Under the pieces are notes generated by a model. It was not told where the DNA came from, ran no database searches, and saw nothing but the letters and a program-made list of their open reading frames with translations. The translations under genes and the position numbers were made by a program. From CADCVT01 sp036389485 (GTDB taxonomy: Bacteria; Actinomycetota; Thermoleophilia; Solirubrobacterales; Solirubrobacteraceae), in contig DASVPR010000023.1 in assembly GCA_036389485.1 (NCBI GenBank), positions 128,345 to 192,344 of the forward strand: a DNA stretch of 64,000 nucleotides, written 5' to 3'. Positions 41,051 to 50,053 of the stretch are shown here, piece by piece (positions within the stretch are counted from its first letter, which is position 1; the number at the start of each line of letters is the position of its first letter).

Positions 41051-42399
41051 CCGTTCGCCGACTTCAGCAGCCACAGGGCGAGCGTGGTGAACCCGATCAT
41101 GATCAGCAGCATCCACACCTGCGAGCGGACGGCGGCGCGCCCGTCGCGGTAGACCGTCAGCGCGCGGTCGTGGGCGAGCGTGAGCGCCGCGACGTGGCCG
41201 GTGACGACGGCGCCGACCTGCAGGTACCACGTCGCGTTCTGGCTGAGGACCGAGAAGTCGATGGCGTTGTCCGCGGTGCCGAAGAGGTCCCACCCCTCGC
41301 CCAGCGGGTCGGAGGCGAGGTAGGCCATTGCCTGGCCCTGGAAGACGAAGAAGGTGAGGTAGTGCGCGACCACGTACACCACCGCGATCGGGACGAGCGA
41401 GTGGATGAAGCCGCCGCGCAGCCGGCCGGCGCCCGGGCTGCCCTTCACGGTGCGCGCGCCCGCGATCCCGAGCGAGTAGAACGCGGCCACCCCGAGGATC
41501 GCCGCGACCAGGCCGACGGTCGCGCTCAGCGTCGCGGCGGTGTCCAGCGACGCCCCCAGGTCCTCGAACGTCGCCGCGATGTCCGGCTCCATGTCGCGCC
41601 ACGTCGAGCCCTGGCTCAGGCCGTCGAACGTCGTCGAGCCGATCATCACCGCCAGGAGCGCGACCAGTCCCGCGCCGGGCGCCACGTGGGTCAGGCCGGA
41701 GAGCGGCAGGCGCAGCCCGACGCGGCCCTCACGGGCCTCGAACGGCGAGATCCGCGACAGCAGGCCGAAGTAGACGCCGAACGCCTCGCCGCGCTCGGCC
41801 CATGCCTCCGCGCCGTAGACCCCCATCGCCGCGAGTGTCACCACCGTGTAGATCACCGCGGCGGTCGCGAGGTTGCGCGGGTCCTCGCCGTTGCCGGAGG
41901 CAAGCTCCATCCACGCGAACGCGGCCAACCCGACGACCGCGGGCCAGTAGCCGAGCCGCTCGGGATACGGCCGGCGCGCCGACGGCAGCAGGCGCCCGAG
42001 CGCGAGCCACGGGTTGAAGGCGCGGAAGACGTTGCCGAGCACGACGCTCGCGAGCGCGAGCCCGACCCAGAAGACGACGTAGACGAACGTCGGCGCGAAG
42101 TTGTCCTGCGGCCCGGGCTTGCCGGCGTAGCCGCTCGCGATCGTGAGCGCCAGCAGCAGCACGCCGACCGTGCCGCACGCGATCCGCAGCGGCCGCGAGC
42201 ACAGCGCCCGGTCCAGCGGCCGCGGCAGCGCGCGCCAGCGCGGGCGCTCGAGCTTCGGCTGCGGCCAGAGCACGGCGAGGCCGAGGAACGACACCGCGAG
42301 CACGATCGCCGACGCCCGGATGAACCACTCCTCCGGGATCGGCAGATCGGCCCGCTGGACCAGCCCGTGTGCGAGGAAGTGGGGAAGCTCGAGCGTCAC
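41047..42399 (-). CDS. Fenitrothion hydrolase (FedB)-like multi-pass membrane protein
   Basis: 450 residues with about ten hydrophobic segments. The N-terminal 'AHGLVQRADLPIPEEWF' followed by a membrane segment and 'WPQPKLERPRWR' is the pattern of proteins annotated as fenitrothion hydrolase, after one bacterial enzyme. A catalytic site is not evident from sequence and the annotation is probably transferred too widely. 'VFRAFNPWLALGRLLP' and 'HYLTFFVFQGQAMAYLASDP' are further conserved-looking loops. Possibly an export or membrane partner for the secreted proteins of this operon. GTG start in GTGA. Confidence 0.65.
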   Translation of the reverse strand: MTLELPHFLAHGLVQRADLPIPEEWFIRASAIVLAVSFLGLAVLWPQPKLERPRWRALPRPLDRALCSRPLRIACGTVGVLLLALTIASGYAGKPGPQDNFAPTFVYVVFWVGLALASVVLGNVFRAFNPWLALGRLLPSARRPYPERLGYWPAVVGLAAFAWMELASGNGEDPRNLATAAVIYTVVTLAAMGVYGAEAWAERGEAFGVYFGLLSRISPFEAREGRVGLRLPLSGLTHVAPGAGLVALLAVMIGSTTFDGLSQGSTWRDMEPDIAATFEDLGASLDTAATLSATVGLVAAILGVAAFYSLGIAGARTVKGSPGAGRLRGGFIHSLVPIAVVYVVAHYLTFFVFQGQAMAYLASDPLGEGWDLFGTADNAIDFSVLSQNATWYLQVGAVVTGHVAALTLAHDRALTVYRDGRAAVRSQVWMLLIMIGFTTLALWLLKSANG

Positions 42400-42683
42400 C
42401 TAAGGATCGCGAAGAAGACCTTCGGGGTGTCCTCGCAGTAGACCTTGATCGCGCTGCCGCGCGAGGGCTTCTTGCACTTGTAGCCGCGCGGCGCGCCGCG
42501 GCCGCGCAGCTTGCGCTCGGCGTACCTGCGCCCGGCGGCGCAGCTGATCTGGTCGGCCTTGACGTTGTAGCGCTTGCCCTTGACCTTGATCGTGCCGCAG
42601 TTCTTCGGCGGCACGACCGCGGGGGCGGCGGCGGGAAGGGCGAGGGCCGCGGCGGCGGCGAGGGGCAGCAGGAGTCGGTGCAT
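42396..42683 (-). CDS. Small secreted Lys/Arg-rich protein, first gene of the surface operon
   Basis: 95 residues. Signal peptide about 1-21 (MHRLLLPLAAAAALALPAAA). The mature part has four Cys ('KNCGTIKVKGKRYNVKADQISC', 'YKCKK', 'VYCED') and a basic character, so a small disulfide-stabilised fold is likely. A GGAGA box lies 8 nt before the ATG. No family name is certain. Translation is coupled to the membrane protein gene by GTGA (42396-42399). Confidence 0.7.
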   Translation of the reverse strand: MHRLLLPLAAAAALALPAAAPAVVPPKNCGTIKVKGKRYNVKADQISCAAGRRYAERKLRGRGAPRGYKCKKPSRGSAIKVYCEDTPKVFFAILR

Positions 42684-42770
42684 CGTGGGTTCTCCGGTCG
42701 GTGGGACGGCGCTTGCTTCAACGCGCGCGGGGCCCGAATCTTGCTCCGACGCCTGCGCGCCGTGCGTCGC

Positions 42771-43772
42771 TCAGCGGGTGAGCCGGATGCGCGGGAGGCG
42801 CGTGGCCGAGCTGTTGCCCGCCAGGTCGGTCGCCACGACCGTCACGATCGCGTGGACCCGCCGCCGCCGCGCCAGCCCGCGCCGCAGCACGCGCCACTCC
42901 GCAGCCGGCACGGCGAGCCGCAGCCGAGCGCCGCCGCCCGCGACGCCCACCCGCGCGTGCGCCGGTCGCAGGGCCAGACGCCGGCCGCCGACGCGCACGG
43001 TCGCGGCCGCGGCCAGCTCGCCCGGCTCGGACGCGCTCGCGAAGACGACGAGCGCGCGCGAGCGGCCGATCCGCTGCCGCGTCAGCGCGCCGCCGTCTAC
43101 GCGGGGAGGCGCGGCGTCGCGCGGGGCCTCCTCCGCCGGCGCGCCGCCCGGCGGCGGGGGCGGGGGCGGCGGCGCCGAGCCCGGCGGCGGCGCCTGCCGG
43201 TCGACGGTCTCGCAGGAGACGTCGGCGGCGTCGCCGGCGTCGAGCACCGCGCTGTCGGCGCCCGCCCCGCAGGCGACCCGGTCGGCGACGCCGTCCCGCG
43301 CGCGGATCTCGTCATCGCCGTCGCCGCCGTCGAGCGCGTCCTCTCCCGAGCCGCCATCGACGACGTCGCCCGCGCCGCCGCCGGTCACCCGGTCGCTGCC
43401 GGAGCCGGCGAGCACCACGGCCGGCACCGGCGTAGCCCCGCCCGACTCGCGCACCTCCACGACGTCCTCGCGGTCGGCGACGTCGATGCGCAGGCGCGTC
43501 CCCGCCGCGCGGGGGCACCAGACCTCGACGATGAAGCCCTCGGCGTCGACCTCGCCGGGGTCGCACGGCCCCGGCGCGATCCCCCCGTCCACGGTCGGGT
43601 CGTAGAGGCGCACCCGGTCGGCGTACGCGGTCGCCGTCAGTGTGTTCTGCGAGGTGGTGTCCCGCGACGAGTACGCGACGGTGTCGCCGTCGACCGTCAC
43701 GATCGCGTGCCCGGCGGCGGCGCTGGGCCACGCGGCGAGCAGCGCCGGCACGAGGGCGATCGCGGATCGCAT
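42771..43772 (-). CDS. Secreted RTX-like protein, paralogue of 38173-39291
   Basis: 333 residues from the ATG at 43772 (MRSAIALVPALLAAWPSAAAG, signal peptide); TAACCT lies 9 nt upstream, favouring this over the GTG at 43778. The layout equals its paralogue: N-terminal beta region ('DPTVDGGIAPGPCDPGEVDAEG' in pieces like 'GITPASECTPGETD'), a short RTX block at about 130-170, Pro-rich linker and a C-terminal sandwich ending 'LAGNSSATRLPRIRLTR'. It has fewer RTX repeats than 38173-39291. An 87-bp gap separates it from the operon. Confidence 0.75.
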   Translation of the reverse strand: MRSAIALVPALLAAWPSAAAGHAIVTVDGDTVAYSSRDTTSQNTLTATAYADRVRLYDPTVDGGIAPGPCDPGEVDAEGFIVEVWCPRAAGTRLRIDVADREDVVEVRESGGATPVPAVVLAGSGSDRVTGGGAGDVVDGGSGEDALDGGDGDDEIRARDGVADRVACGAGADSAVLDAGDAADVSCETVDRQAPPPGSAPPPPPPPPGGAPAEEAPRDAAPPRVDGGALTRQRIGRSRALVVFASASEPGELAAAATVRVGGRRLALRPAHARVGVAGGGARLRLAVPAAEWRVLRRGLARRRRVHAIVTVVATDLAGNSSATRLPRIRLTR

Positions 43773-43902
43773 GGCCACCGAAGGTTAAGGGGTTGGCAGA
43801 ACGCCGCGTGAGTAGTAGACCTCCGCTCCACACAGGGGACCTCGACGCGCCCGGGCAGGGAGCTCGGGACGCGCGAGCGTGCGTCAACCGATGGGAGGAC
43901 TC

Positions 43903-46284
43903 GTGTCACGACGTACCGCATCGCTCGCCGCGACAGCGGCGGGCGTGCTCGCACTCGCGTTCGCCGGCGTCGGCCAGGCCGCGGCGCCGGCCGAGGAGAC
44001 CACGAAGAGCGCCGGCCAGCACGGATCGGCCGACCAGCACCTTCCGCCCAGCAGCTCGAACGTCGAGATCGTCGGCCAGCTCGAGGTCACGGGCGCGTTC
44101 GGCGACGTCGCCGAGGGGCAGATCGCCGACGTCGGCGTGTTCAAGGACCACGCGTATCTCGCGTCGTGGAGCGAGCCGGACTGCGAGCGCGGCGGCTTCT
44201 TCGTCGCCGACATCTCCGATCCCGCGCACCCGGAGGAGGTTGCGTTCGTCCCCGCGCTCCCCGACACCTACCACGGCGAGGGCGTCCACGCGATCACGAT
44301 GGACACGGCGTCGTTCAGCGGCGACGTGCTCGCGGTCAACAACGAGCCGTGCACGACGGACGGCGAGGGCGGCTTCGACCTCTACGACGTCAGCGACCCG
44401 GAGAACCCCGAGCCGCTGAAGCTGGCGGCCGGCGACCGCTCGCCCGACGGGTCGCTCGAGCAGGACCCGACCGAGCACGCCAACTCCGCCCACAGCGTCT
44501 TCCTCTGGCAGGACGGCGGCCGCGCGTTCGCCGTGATCGTGGACAACACCGAGGAGGCGGACGTCGACATCTTCGAGATCACGGACCCGCGCAACCCGGT
44601 GCAGATCGCGGACTTCGACCTCGACGCGACGTTCCCGGAGGTCGTCGGGCCGAGCGCGCACGGCAACACCATCTTCCACCACGACATGGTGGTGAAGGAG
44701 ATCGACGGCATCCAGACGATGCTCGTCTCCTACTGGGACGCCGGCTACGTTCAGCTCAACGTCGAGGACCCGGCGAACCCGACGCTGATCCAGGACACCG
44801 ACTTCGCCGGCGACGACCCGCTGACGGGGCTGAACCCGCCCGAGGGCAACGCCCACGAGGCGGAGTTCACCCACGACAACCGGTACTTCCTCGCCGCGGA
44901 CGAGGACTTCTCGGCCTACCGCACCGACTTCGAGATCACGACCGGCCCGAACGCCGGGCCGTACGAGAGCGGCGAGTTCGGGTTCTCGGTGCCGATCGCC
45001 ACGCTGCCGGACCAGGAGCTGAACGGGCCGACCGTCTTCGGCGGCTACGGGTGCGACGCGGACAACGACATCCCGCCGCGCGCGAGCGCCGGACTGCGGC
45101 CGCTCGCCGAGGACGAGGAGGCGATCCTCGTCGTGCAGCGCGGGCCAGTGGACGACCCGTCCGCGCCGTACCCGGCGTGCCGGTTCGACGAGAAGATGCA
45201 GAACGCGATCGACGCGGGCTACGACGGCATCCTGATCGCCCAGCGCCACGAGGGCAGTGAGGAGGCCGACGGCGCGTTCTGCGGCAGCGGCGAGCCGCGC
45301 GACATCGCCGGCATGTGCATCAGCCACGAGGCGATGCACCGCATCTTCGGCGAGACGCCGAGCTACGAGCGGCCGTACACGCGCCCGAACCCGGACGAGC
45401 CCGACCCAGGCCAGCTCGGCGAGGACGTCTCGGCGACGGCGACGTTCGACGGGTGGGGGTACGCGCACCTGTTCGACCGGGTGACCGGCGAGGAGCTCGA
45501 CGCGTGGGCGATCCCGGAGGCCGTCGACGAGCGCTTCGCGTTCGGCTTCGGCGACCTGTCGATCCACGAGTTCGCGACCGACCCGTCGACCAACCTCGCG
45601 TACGCGGCCTACTACGCGGGCGGCTTCCGCGTGGTCGCCTACGGCGAGGACGGCATCGAGCAGGTCGGCCACCTCATCCCCGAGGGCGGCATGAACCTGT
45701 GGGGCGTCGAGCAGTTCACCGCTGACGACGGCAGCCGGCTGATCGCGGTGTCCGACCGCGACTACGGGCTGTTCATCCTGCGCTACACCGGCCCCGGCGC
45801 CGTCGGGCCGACACCGCCGGCAGGCGGCGGCGGCTCCTCCGGCGATGGCCAGGGCGGCGGCGCCGGAGGCGGCGGCGGCGGCGGCGATCAGGGCGGCGGC
45901 GGCCAGCAGGGCGGCGCCCCGCCGACGGTCGTCGTCCAGCAGGCGGGCCGGGCCGACCCCATCGGCGTGAGGCTCCGCGTCGTGCGGCGTGTCCGCCGGG
46001 GCGCCACCACGCTCGTCAGCACCGGCCGCGTCCTCCGGCCGAGCGGCGTCGGCCTCGGCGCCTGCTTCGGGCGCGTTCAGGTCGTCGTCAAGGCGGGCCG
46101 TGGGTTCACCGTCTCGATGCGGACGGCGCGGCTGCGGCCTGACTGCACGTTCCGGTCGCAGGTCACGTTCCGGCTGCCGCAGCGCCTGGGCCGCGCGCTG
46201 AAGGTCCGCGCCATCTTCGGTGGCAACGATCAGCTGCGCCGCGCGACGTCCGACCTCGTGCGGTTCGGCGGGGTCCGGAGGTAG
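43903..46284 (+). CDS. Secreted LVIVD-type beta-propeller protein with PA-like insertion
   Basis: 793 residues from GTG 43903, preceded by GGGAGG; in-frame GTG 43879 and ATG 43891 are alternatives. Signal peptide about 5-30. LVIVD-like strand repeats ('GFFVADISDPAHPEEVAF', 'FDLYDVSDPENPEPLKL', 'VDIFEITDPRNPVQIADF', 'VQLNVEDPANPTLIQD') form a propeller. Between repeats, at about 390-500, lies an insertion with 'ILVVQRGPVDD', 'CRFDEKMQNAIDAGYDGILIAQ' and 'CISHEA', resembling a protease-associated domain. A Gly-rich linker and a beta-sandwich (about 685-793) end the protein. A ligand-binding surface protein is inferred. Confidence 0.75.
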   Translation: MSRRTASLAATAAGVLALAFAGVGQAAAPAEETTKSAGQHGSADQHLPPSSSNVEIVGQLEVTGAFGDVAEGQIADVGVFKDHAYLASWSEPDCERGGFFVADISDPAHPEEVAFVPALPDTYHGEGVHAITMDTASFSGDVLAVNNEPCTTDGEGGFDLYDVSDPENPEPLKLAAGDRSPDGSLEQDPTEHANSAHSVFLWQDGGRAFAVIVDNTEEADVDIFEITDPRNPVQIADFDLDATFPEVVGPSAHGNTIFHHDMVVKEIDGIQTMLVSYWDAGYVQLNVEDPANPTLIQDTDFAGDDPLTGLNPPEGNAHEAEFTHDNRYFLAADEDFSAYRTDFEITTGPNAGPYESGEFGFSVPIATLPDQELNGPTVFGGYGCDADNDIPPRASAGLRPLAEDEEAILVVQRGPVDDPSAPYPACRFDEKMQNAIDAGYDGILIAQRHEGSEEADGAFCGSGEPRDIAGMCISHEAMHRIFGETPSYERPYTRPNPDEPDPGQLGEDVSATATFDGWGYAHLFDRVTGEELDAWAIPEAVDERFAFGFGDLSIHEFATDPSTNLAYAAYYAGGFRVVAYGEDGIEQVGHLIPEGGMNLWGVEQFTADDGSRLIAVSDRDYGLFILRYTGPGAVGPTPPAGGGGSSGDGQGGGAGGGGGGGDQGGGGQQGGAPPTVVVQQAGRADPIGVRLRVVRRVRRGATTLVSTGRVLRPSGVGLGACFGRVQVVVKAGRGFTVSMRTARLRPDCTFRSQVTFRLPQRLGRALKVRAIFGGNDQLRRATSDLVRFGGVRR

Positions 46285-47281
46285 CGCGGTCGTCGCGCGC
46301 CTCGTTGCCGCGGCGGTCCTCCTCGCGGGCGTCGCGGGCCTCGTGCCCGCGGCGCCCGGCGTGGGTGCGCCCCCGCCCGCGATCGCGCACCCGACGGAGG
46401 ACGACGTCGACGGCGACCACGTCCTCAACGACGACGACAACTGCCCGACGGTCCGCAACGGCGACCAGCTCAACACCGACGGTGACTTCCGGGGCGACGC
46501 GTGCGACGACGACGACGACAACGACGGCGTCGACGATGGCGCCGACAACTGCCCGCGCGCCGCTAACCCCGGCCAGGAGGACGCGAACGGCAACGGCATC
46601 GGGGACGCCTGCGACAAGGACACCGACAGCGACGGGGTCGGCGACAACTCCGACAACTGCACGACCGCCGCGAACCCGGACCAGGCGAACATCGACGGCG
46701 ACCCCCTCGGCGACGCCTGCGACGGCGACGACGACGGCGACGGCCACGCCGACGGCGCCGACAACTGCCCGCGGCTGCCGAACGAGGACCAGGCCGACGC
46801 GGACGGCGACGGGCTCGGCAGCGCGTGCGACGACGCGGAGGCGCCGCCCCCCGGCGACCCGCCACCGGGCGCGCCGCCTCCGGAGCCGGCGCCCCCGCCG
46901 CCCGCGCCACCGCCCCCTTCGGCCCCCGTCCGCGCGGCCGACGACGGGCGCCCGCCGGCGCTGCGACTGCGGCTTCCGCGGCGGAGCTTCCGCCACGACG
47001 AGCTCGGCTCGGGCCTGCCGGTCGGGGTCGCCTGCAGCGAGGCGTGCCGGCTGGTCGCGTCACTGACCGTCGCGTCGGGCGTGCTCCGCGGAGTGCAGGC
47101 GGGTCGCGGCGCCGGCGAGCTCGGCGGCGCGGGCGCGACATGGGTCTTCGTGCGCCTCACCGGGCGGACCGCGGCATGGGTGCGTCGCCGCCGCAGCGTC
47201 CGGCTGACGTTGCGGGTCACCGCCGTCGACGCGACGGGCCGCCGCGCCGTCGCGCGGCGCACCGTGGTGCTCCGGCGCTAG
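46220..47281 (+). CDS. Secreted thrombospondin type 3 repeat protein, paralogue of 39291-40157
   Basis: 353 residues if the GTG at 46220 is used, overlapping the previous gene by 65 nt. The signal segment (about 25-48, VVARLVAAAVLLAGVAGLVP) begins only after the previous stop and no standard start lies closer, so the true start is uncertain. Five thrombospondin type 3 repeats (about 58-200) with 'DNCP' cores are followed by a Pro-rich linker and a C-terminal sandwich (about 235-353) with a 'VACSEACRL' Cys pair. Its TAG shares CTAG with the stop of cysNC. Confidence 0.75.
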   Translation: MATISCAARRPTSCGSAGSGGSAVVARLVAAAVLLAGVAGLVPAAPGVGAPPPAIAHPTEDDVDGDHVLNDDDNCPTVRNGDQLNTDGDFRGDACDDDDDNDGVDDGADNCPRAANPGQEDANGNGIGDACDKDTDSDGVGDNSDNCTTAANPDQANIDGDPLGDACDGDDDGDGHADGADNCPRLPNEDQADADGDGLGSACDDAEAPPPGDPPPGAPPPEPAPPPPAPPPPSAPVRAADDGRPPALRLRLPRRSFRHDELGSGLPVGVACSEACRLVASLTVASGVLRGVQAGRGAGELGGAGATWVFVRLTGRTAAWVRRRRSVRLTLRVTAVDATGRRAVARRTVVLRR

Positions 47282-49173
47282 GGGCGCAGGACGCCGCGAG
47301 CTGACAACGCCGACCAGATCGCGGCCACGGCGGCGTCCACGTCGGCCGGGCCGAGCCGCACCTCGGGCGCCTCGGGCGCCTCGTAGGGGTCGTCGATGCC
47401 GGTGAAGCCCTTGATCTCGCCGGCGCGGGCCCGCGCGTACAGGCCCTTCGGGTCGCGGCGCTCGCACTCCTCGAGCGGCGTGTCGACGAAGACCTCGAGG
47501 AAGTCGATGCCCGCGTCCTCGTGCACCTGCCGGGCGAGCTCGCGGTCGGCCTTGTACGGGCTGACGAGCGACGGGATGGCGACGACGCCCGAGTCGGCGA
47601 GCAGCTGGGCGACGTGCGCGGTGCGGCGCACGTTCTCGGCCCGGTCCTCCGCCGAGAAGCCGAGGTCGGCGTTCAGCCCGTGGCGCAGGTTGTCGCCGTC
47701 GAGCCGGTACGCCGGGATCCCCGCCGCGACCAGGCGCTCCTCCAGCGCGGCGGCGATCGTCGACTTGCCCGACGAGGGGAGCCCGGTGAACCACAGCGTC
47801 GCCCCGCGCCGGCCGAGCGCCGCGGCCCGCCGCTCGGCGGTGACGCCCGCGCGGTCCCAGACGACGTTCGGCGAGCGGTCGTCTTCCGCGTCGACGGTGC
47901 CGGTGATCATCCCGGCCGCGACCGTGTCGTTCGTCGCCTCGTCGACGAGGATGAAGCTGCCGGTGGCGCGGTTGCGGCGGTACATGTCGAACGCGAGCGG
48001 CACCGCGGTGCGCAGCCGCATGCGGCCGATGTCGTTGAGCTCGAGGTGGTCGGCGGTGTCGTCGCGGTGCAGCGTGTCGACGTCGATCCGGTGCAGCAGC
48101 GACGTGACCACGGCGCGGGTGGTCCGCGTCGTGTGCTTGATGACGTAGCGCCCGCCCGGCTTCGACGGCGTCTCGCTCATCCAGCAGACCATCGCGTCCA
48201 GGTCGCGCTCGAGCAGCGGGCGGTTGTGCGGGCGGGCGATCATGTCGCCGCGCGAGACGTCGACGTCGTCGGTCAGCCGCAGCGTGACCGACATCGGCGC
48301 GAACGCCTCCGCGATCGGGCCCTCGAAGGTGTCGATCGCGGCGATGCGGCTGTGCTCGCCGGACGGGAGGACGACGACCTCGTCGCCCGGCCGCAGGATC
48401 CCGCCGGCGACCTGGCCGGCGTAGCCGCGGTAGTCGTGCAGCTCGGCGGACGCGGCCTCGCCCGGGCGGACGACCCACTGCACCGGGAAGCGCGGGTCGA
48501 TCAGGTTGCGGTCCGAGGCGATGTGGACGTGCTCGAGGTGGTAGAGCAGCGGCGGCCCGTCGTACCACGGCATCCGCTCGGAGCGCTCGACGACGTTGTC
48601 GCCCTCCAGCGCGCTGATCGGGATGAACGTGACGTCCGCGATCTCGAGCTTCGCGGCGAAGTGGGTGAAGTCGTCGACGACCTGCTCGAACGCGCCCTCC
48701 TCGAAGCCGCAGAGGTCCATCTTGTTGACGCAGACGACGAGGTGGGGGATGCGCAGCAGCGACGCGATGAACGCGTGGCGGCGCGACTGCTGCACGACGC
48801 CGTTGCGCGCGTCGACGAGGACGAGCGCGAGGTCGGCCGTCGACGCGCCGGTGACCATGTTGCGCGTGTAGCGGACGTGGCCCGGCGTGTCGGCGATGAT
48901 GAAGCTGCGCCGCGGCGTCGTGAAGTAGCGGTACGCGACGTCGATCGTGATGCCCTGCTCGCGCTCGGCGCGCAGCCCGTCGGTGAGCAGCGCGAGGTCG
49001 ACCTTCCCGTTGCCTTCCCCGTGGCGGCGCTGCGAAGCGGCGGCGACCTGCTCGAGCTGGTCCTCGAAGATCGCCTTCGTGTCGTAGAGCAGGCGGCCGA
49101 TCAGCGTCGACTTGCCGTCGTCGACGCTGCCCGCGGTCGCGAAGCGCAGCAGCTCGCTAGAAGTAGCCCTCAC
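47278..49173 (-). CDS. cysNC: Bifunctional sulfate adenylyltransferase subunit 1 / adenylylsulfate kinase
   Basis: 631 residues. The CysN GTPase half (about 1-440) has the P-loop GSVDDGKS, 'DTPGHVRYTRNM' (G3) and 'VCVNKMDL' (G4), followed by elongation-factor-like beta barrels. The CysC half (about 450-631) has 'LWFTGLPSSGKSTIA', 'LDGDNLRHGLNADLGF' and 'GLYARARAGEIKGFTGIDDPYE'. It activates sulfate to APS with CysD and GTP, and can phosphorylate APS to PAPS. It overlaps cysD by 17 nt. Confidence 0.95.
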   Translation of the reverse strand: MRATSSELLRFATAGSVDDGKSTLIGRLLYDTKAIFEDQLEQVAAASQRRHGEGNGKVDLALLTDGLRAEREQGITIDVAYRYFTTPRRSFIIADTPGHVRYTRNMVTGASTADLALVLVDARNGVVQQSRRHAFIASLLRIPHLVVCVNKMDLCGFEEGAFEQVVDDFTHFAAKLEIADVTFIPISALEGDNVVERSERMPWYDGPPLLYHLEHVHIASDRNLIDPRFPVQWVVRPGEAASAELHDYRGYAGQVAGGILRPGDEVVVLPSGEHSRIAAIDTFEGPIAEAFAPMSVTLRLTDDVDVSRGDMIARPHNRPLLERDLDAMVCWMSETPSKPGGRYVIKHTTRTTRAVVTSLLHRIDVDTLHRDDTADHLELNDIGRMRLRTAVPLAFDMYRRNRATGSFILVDEATNDTVAAGMITGTVDAEDDRSPNVVWDRAGVTAERRAAALGRRGATLWFTGLPSSGKSTIAAALEERLVAAGIPAYRLDGDNLRHGLNADLGFSAEDRAENVRRTAHVAQLLADSGVVAIPSLVSPYKADRELARQVHEDAGIDFLEVFVDTPLEECERRDPKGLYARARAGEIKGFTGIDDPYEAPEAPEVRLGPADVDAAVAAIWSALSARGVLRP

Positions 49174-50053
49174 GCTTCCGATCCTCCATCGCGGCCTCGG
49201 TCACGCGGTCGTCGGCGCGGGTCTCGCCCCGTTCCGTGATGCGGGTCGCGGCGATCTCCGCGACGACGTCCTCGAGCGTCGTGGCCGTCGACTCGACGGC
49301 GCCGGTCACGACCATGTCGCCGACCGTCCGGTACCGCACCCAGGCGGTGAAGCTCTCCTCGGCCTGCTCGAGGTAGGGGTTGACGGCGTAGAGCATCCCG
49401 TCGCGACGGAACACCTCCCGCTCGTGCGCCATGTAGATCGACGGCAGCTCGAGCCGCTCGCGCGCGATGTACTCCCAGACGTCGAGCTCGGTCCAGTTCG
49501 AGATCGGGAACACGCGAACGTGCTCGCCCTTGCGGATCCGGCCGTTGTAGAGGTTCCACAGCTCGGGCCGCTGGGCCTTCGGGTCCCACTGGCCCATGTC
49601 GTCGCGGAACGACATGATCCGCTCCTTCGCGCGCGCCCGCTCCTCGTCGCGCCGCGCGCCGCCGAACGCCGCGTCGAAGCCGTGCTCGGCGATCGCGTCG
49701 AGGAGCGTCGTCGTCTGGAGCCGGTTGCGCGACGGGTTGCCGGGCTCCTCGCGCACGCGACCGCGCCGGATCGACTCCTCGACCGAGGCGACGATCAGGC
49801 GCTCGCCCAGCTGCTCGGCGCGCCGCCGGATGAAGTCGGTGACCTCGGGGAACTCGTGACCGGTCGCGACCTGCAGCAGCGGGAACGGCCAGCGGCCCGG
49901 CCGGAACGCCTTCTCGGCGATCCGCGTCAGGACGACGGAGTCCTTGCCGCCGCTGAACAGCAGCACGGGCCGCTCGAACTCGGCGGCGACCTCGCGCATG
50001 ACGTGGATCGCCTCGCTCTCCAGCGCGTCGAGGTGCGAGAGCTCGTAGTTCAC
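49157..50053 (-). CDS. cysD: Sulfate adenylyltransferase subunit 2
   Basis: 298 residues. The PP-loop SGGKDSVVL (about 34-42) binds ATP. 'LQVATGHEFPEVTDF', 'GGARRDEERARAKER' and the long C-terminal region ending 'AMEDRKREGYF' are standard CysD features. It catalyses ATP + sulfate to APS + PPi with CysN. GTG start in GTGA with the TauE/SafE gene (50050-50053). Confidence 0.95.
   Translation of the reverse strand: MNYELSHLDALESEAIHVMREVAAEFERPVLLFSGGKDSVVLTRIAEKAFRPGRWPFPLLQVATGHEFPEVTDFIRRRAEQLGERLIVASVEESIRRGRVREEPGNPSRNRLQTTTLLDAIAEHGFDAAFGGARRDEERARAKERIMSFRDDMGQWDPKAQRPELWNLYNGRIRKGEHVRVFPISNWTELDVWEYIARERLELPSIYMAHEREVFRRDGMLYAVNPYLEQAEESFTAWVRYRTVGDMVVTGAVESTATTLEDVVAEIAATRITERGETRADDRVTEAAMEDRKREGYF

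Noticed and set aside
47060..48568. Second long frame overlapping cysNC
   Set aside because: Composition is Arg/Pro-rich and out of frame with the unmistakable CysN/CysC motifs.
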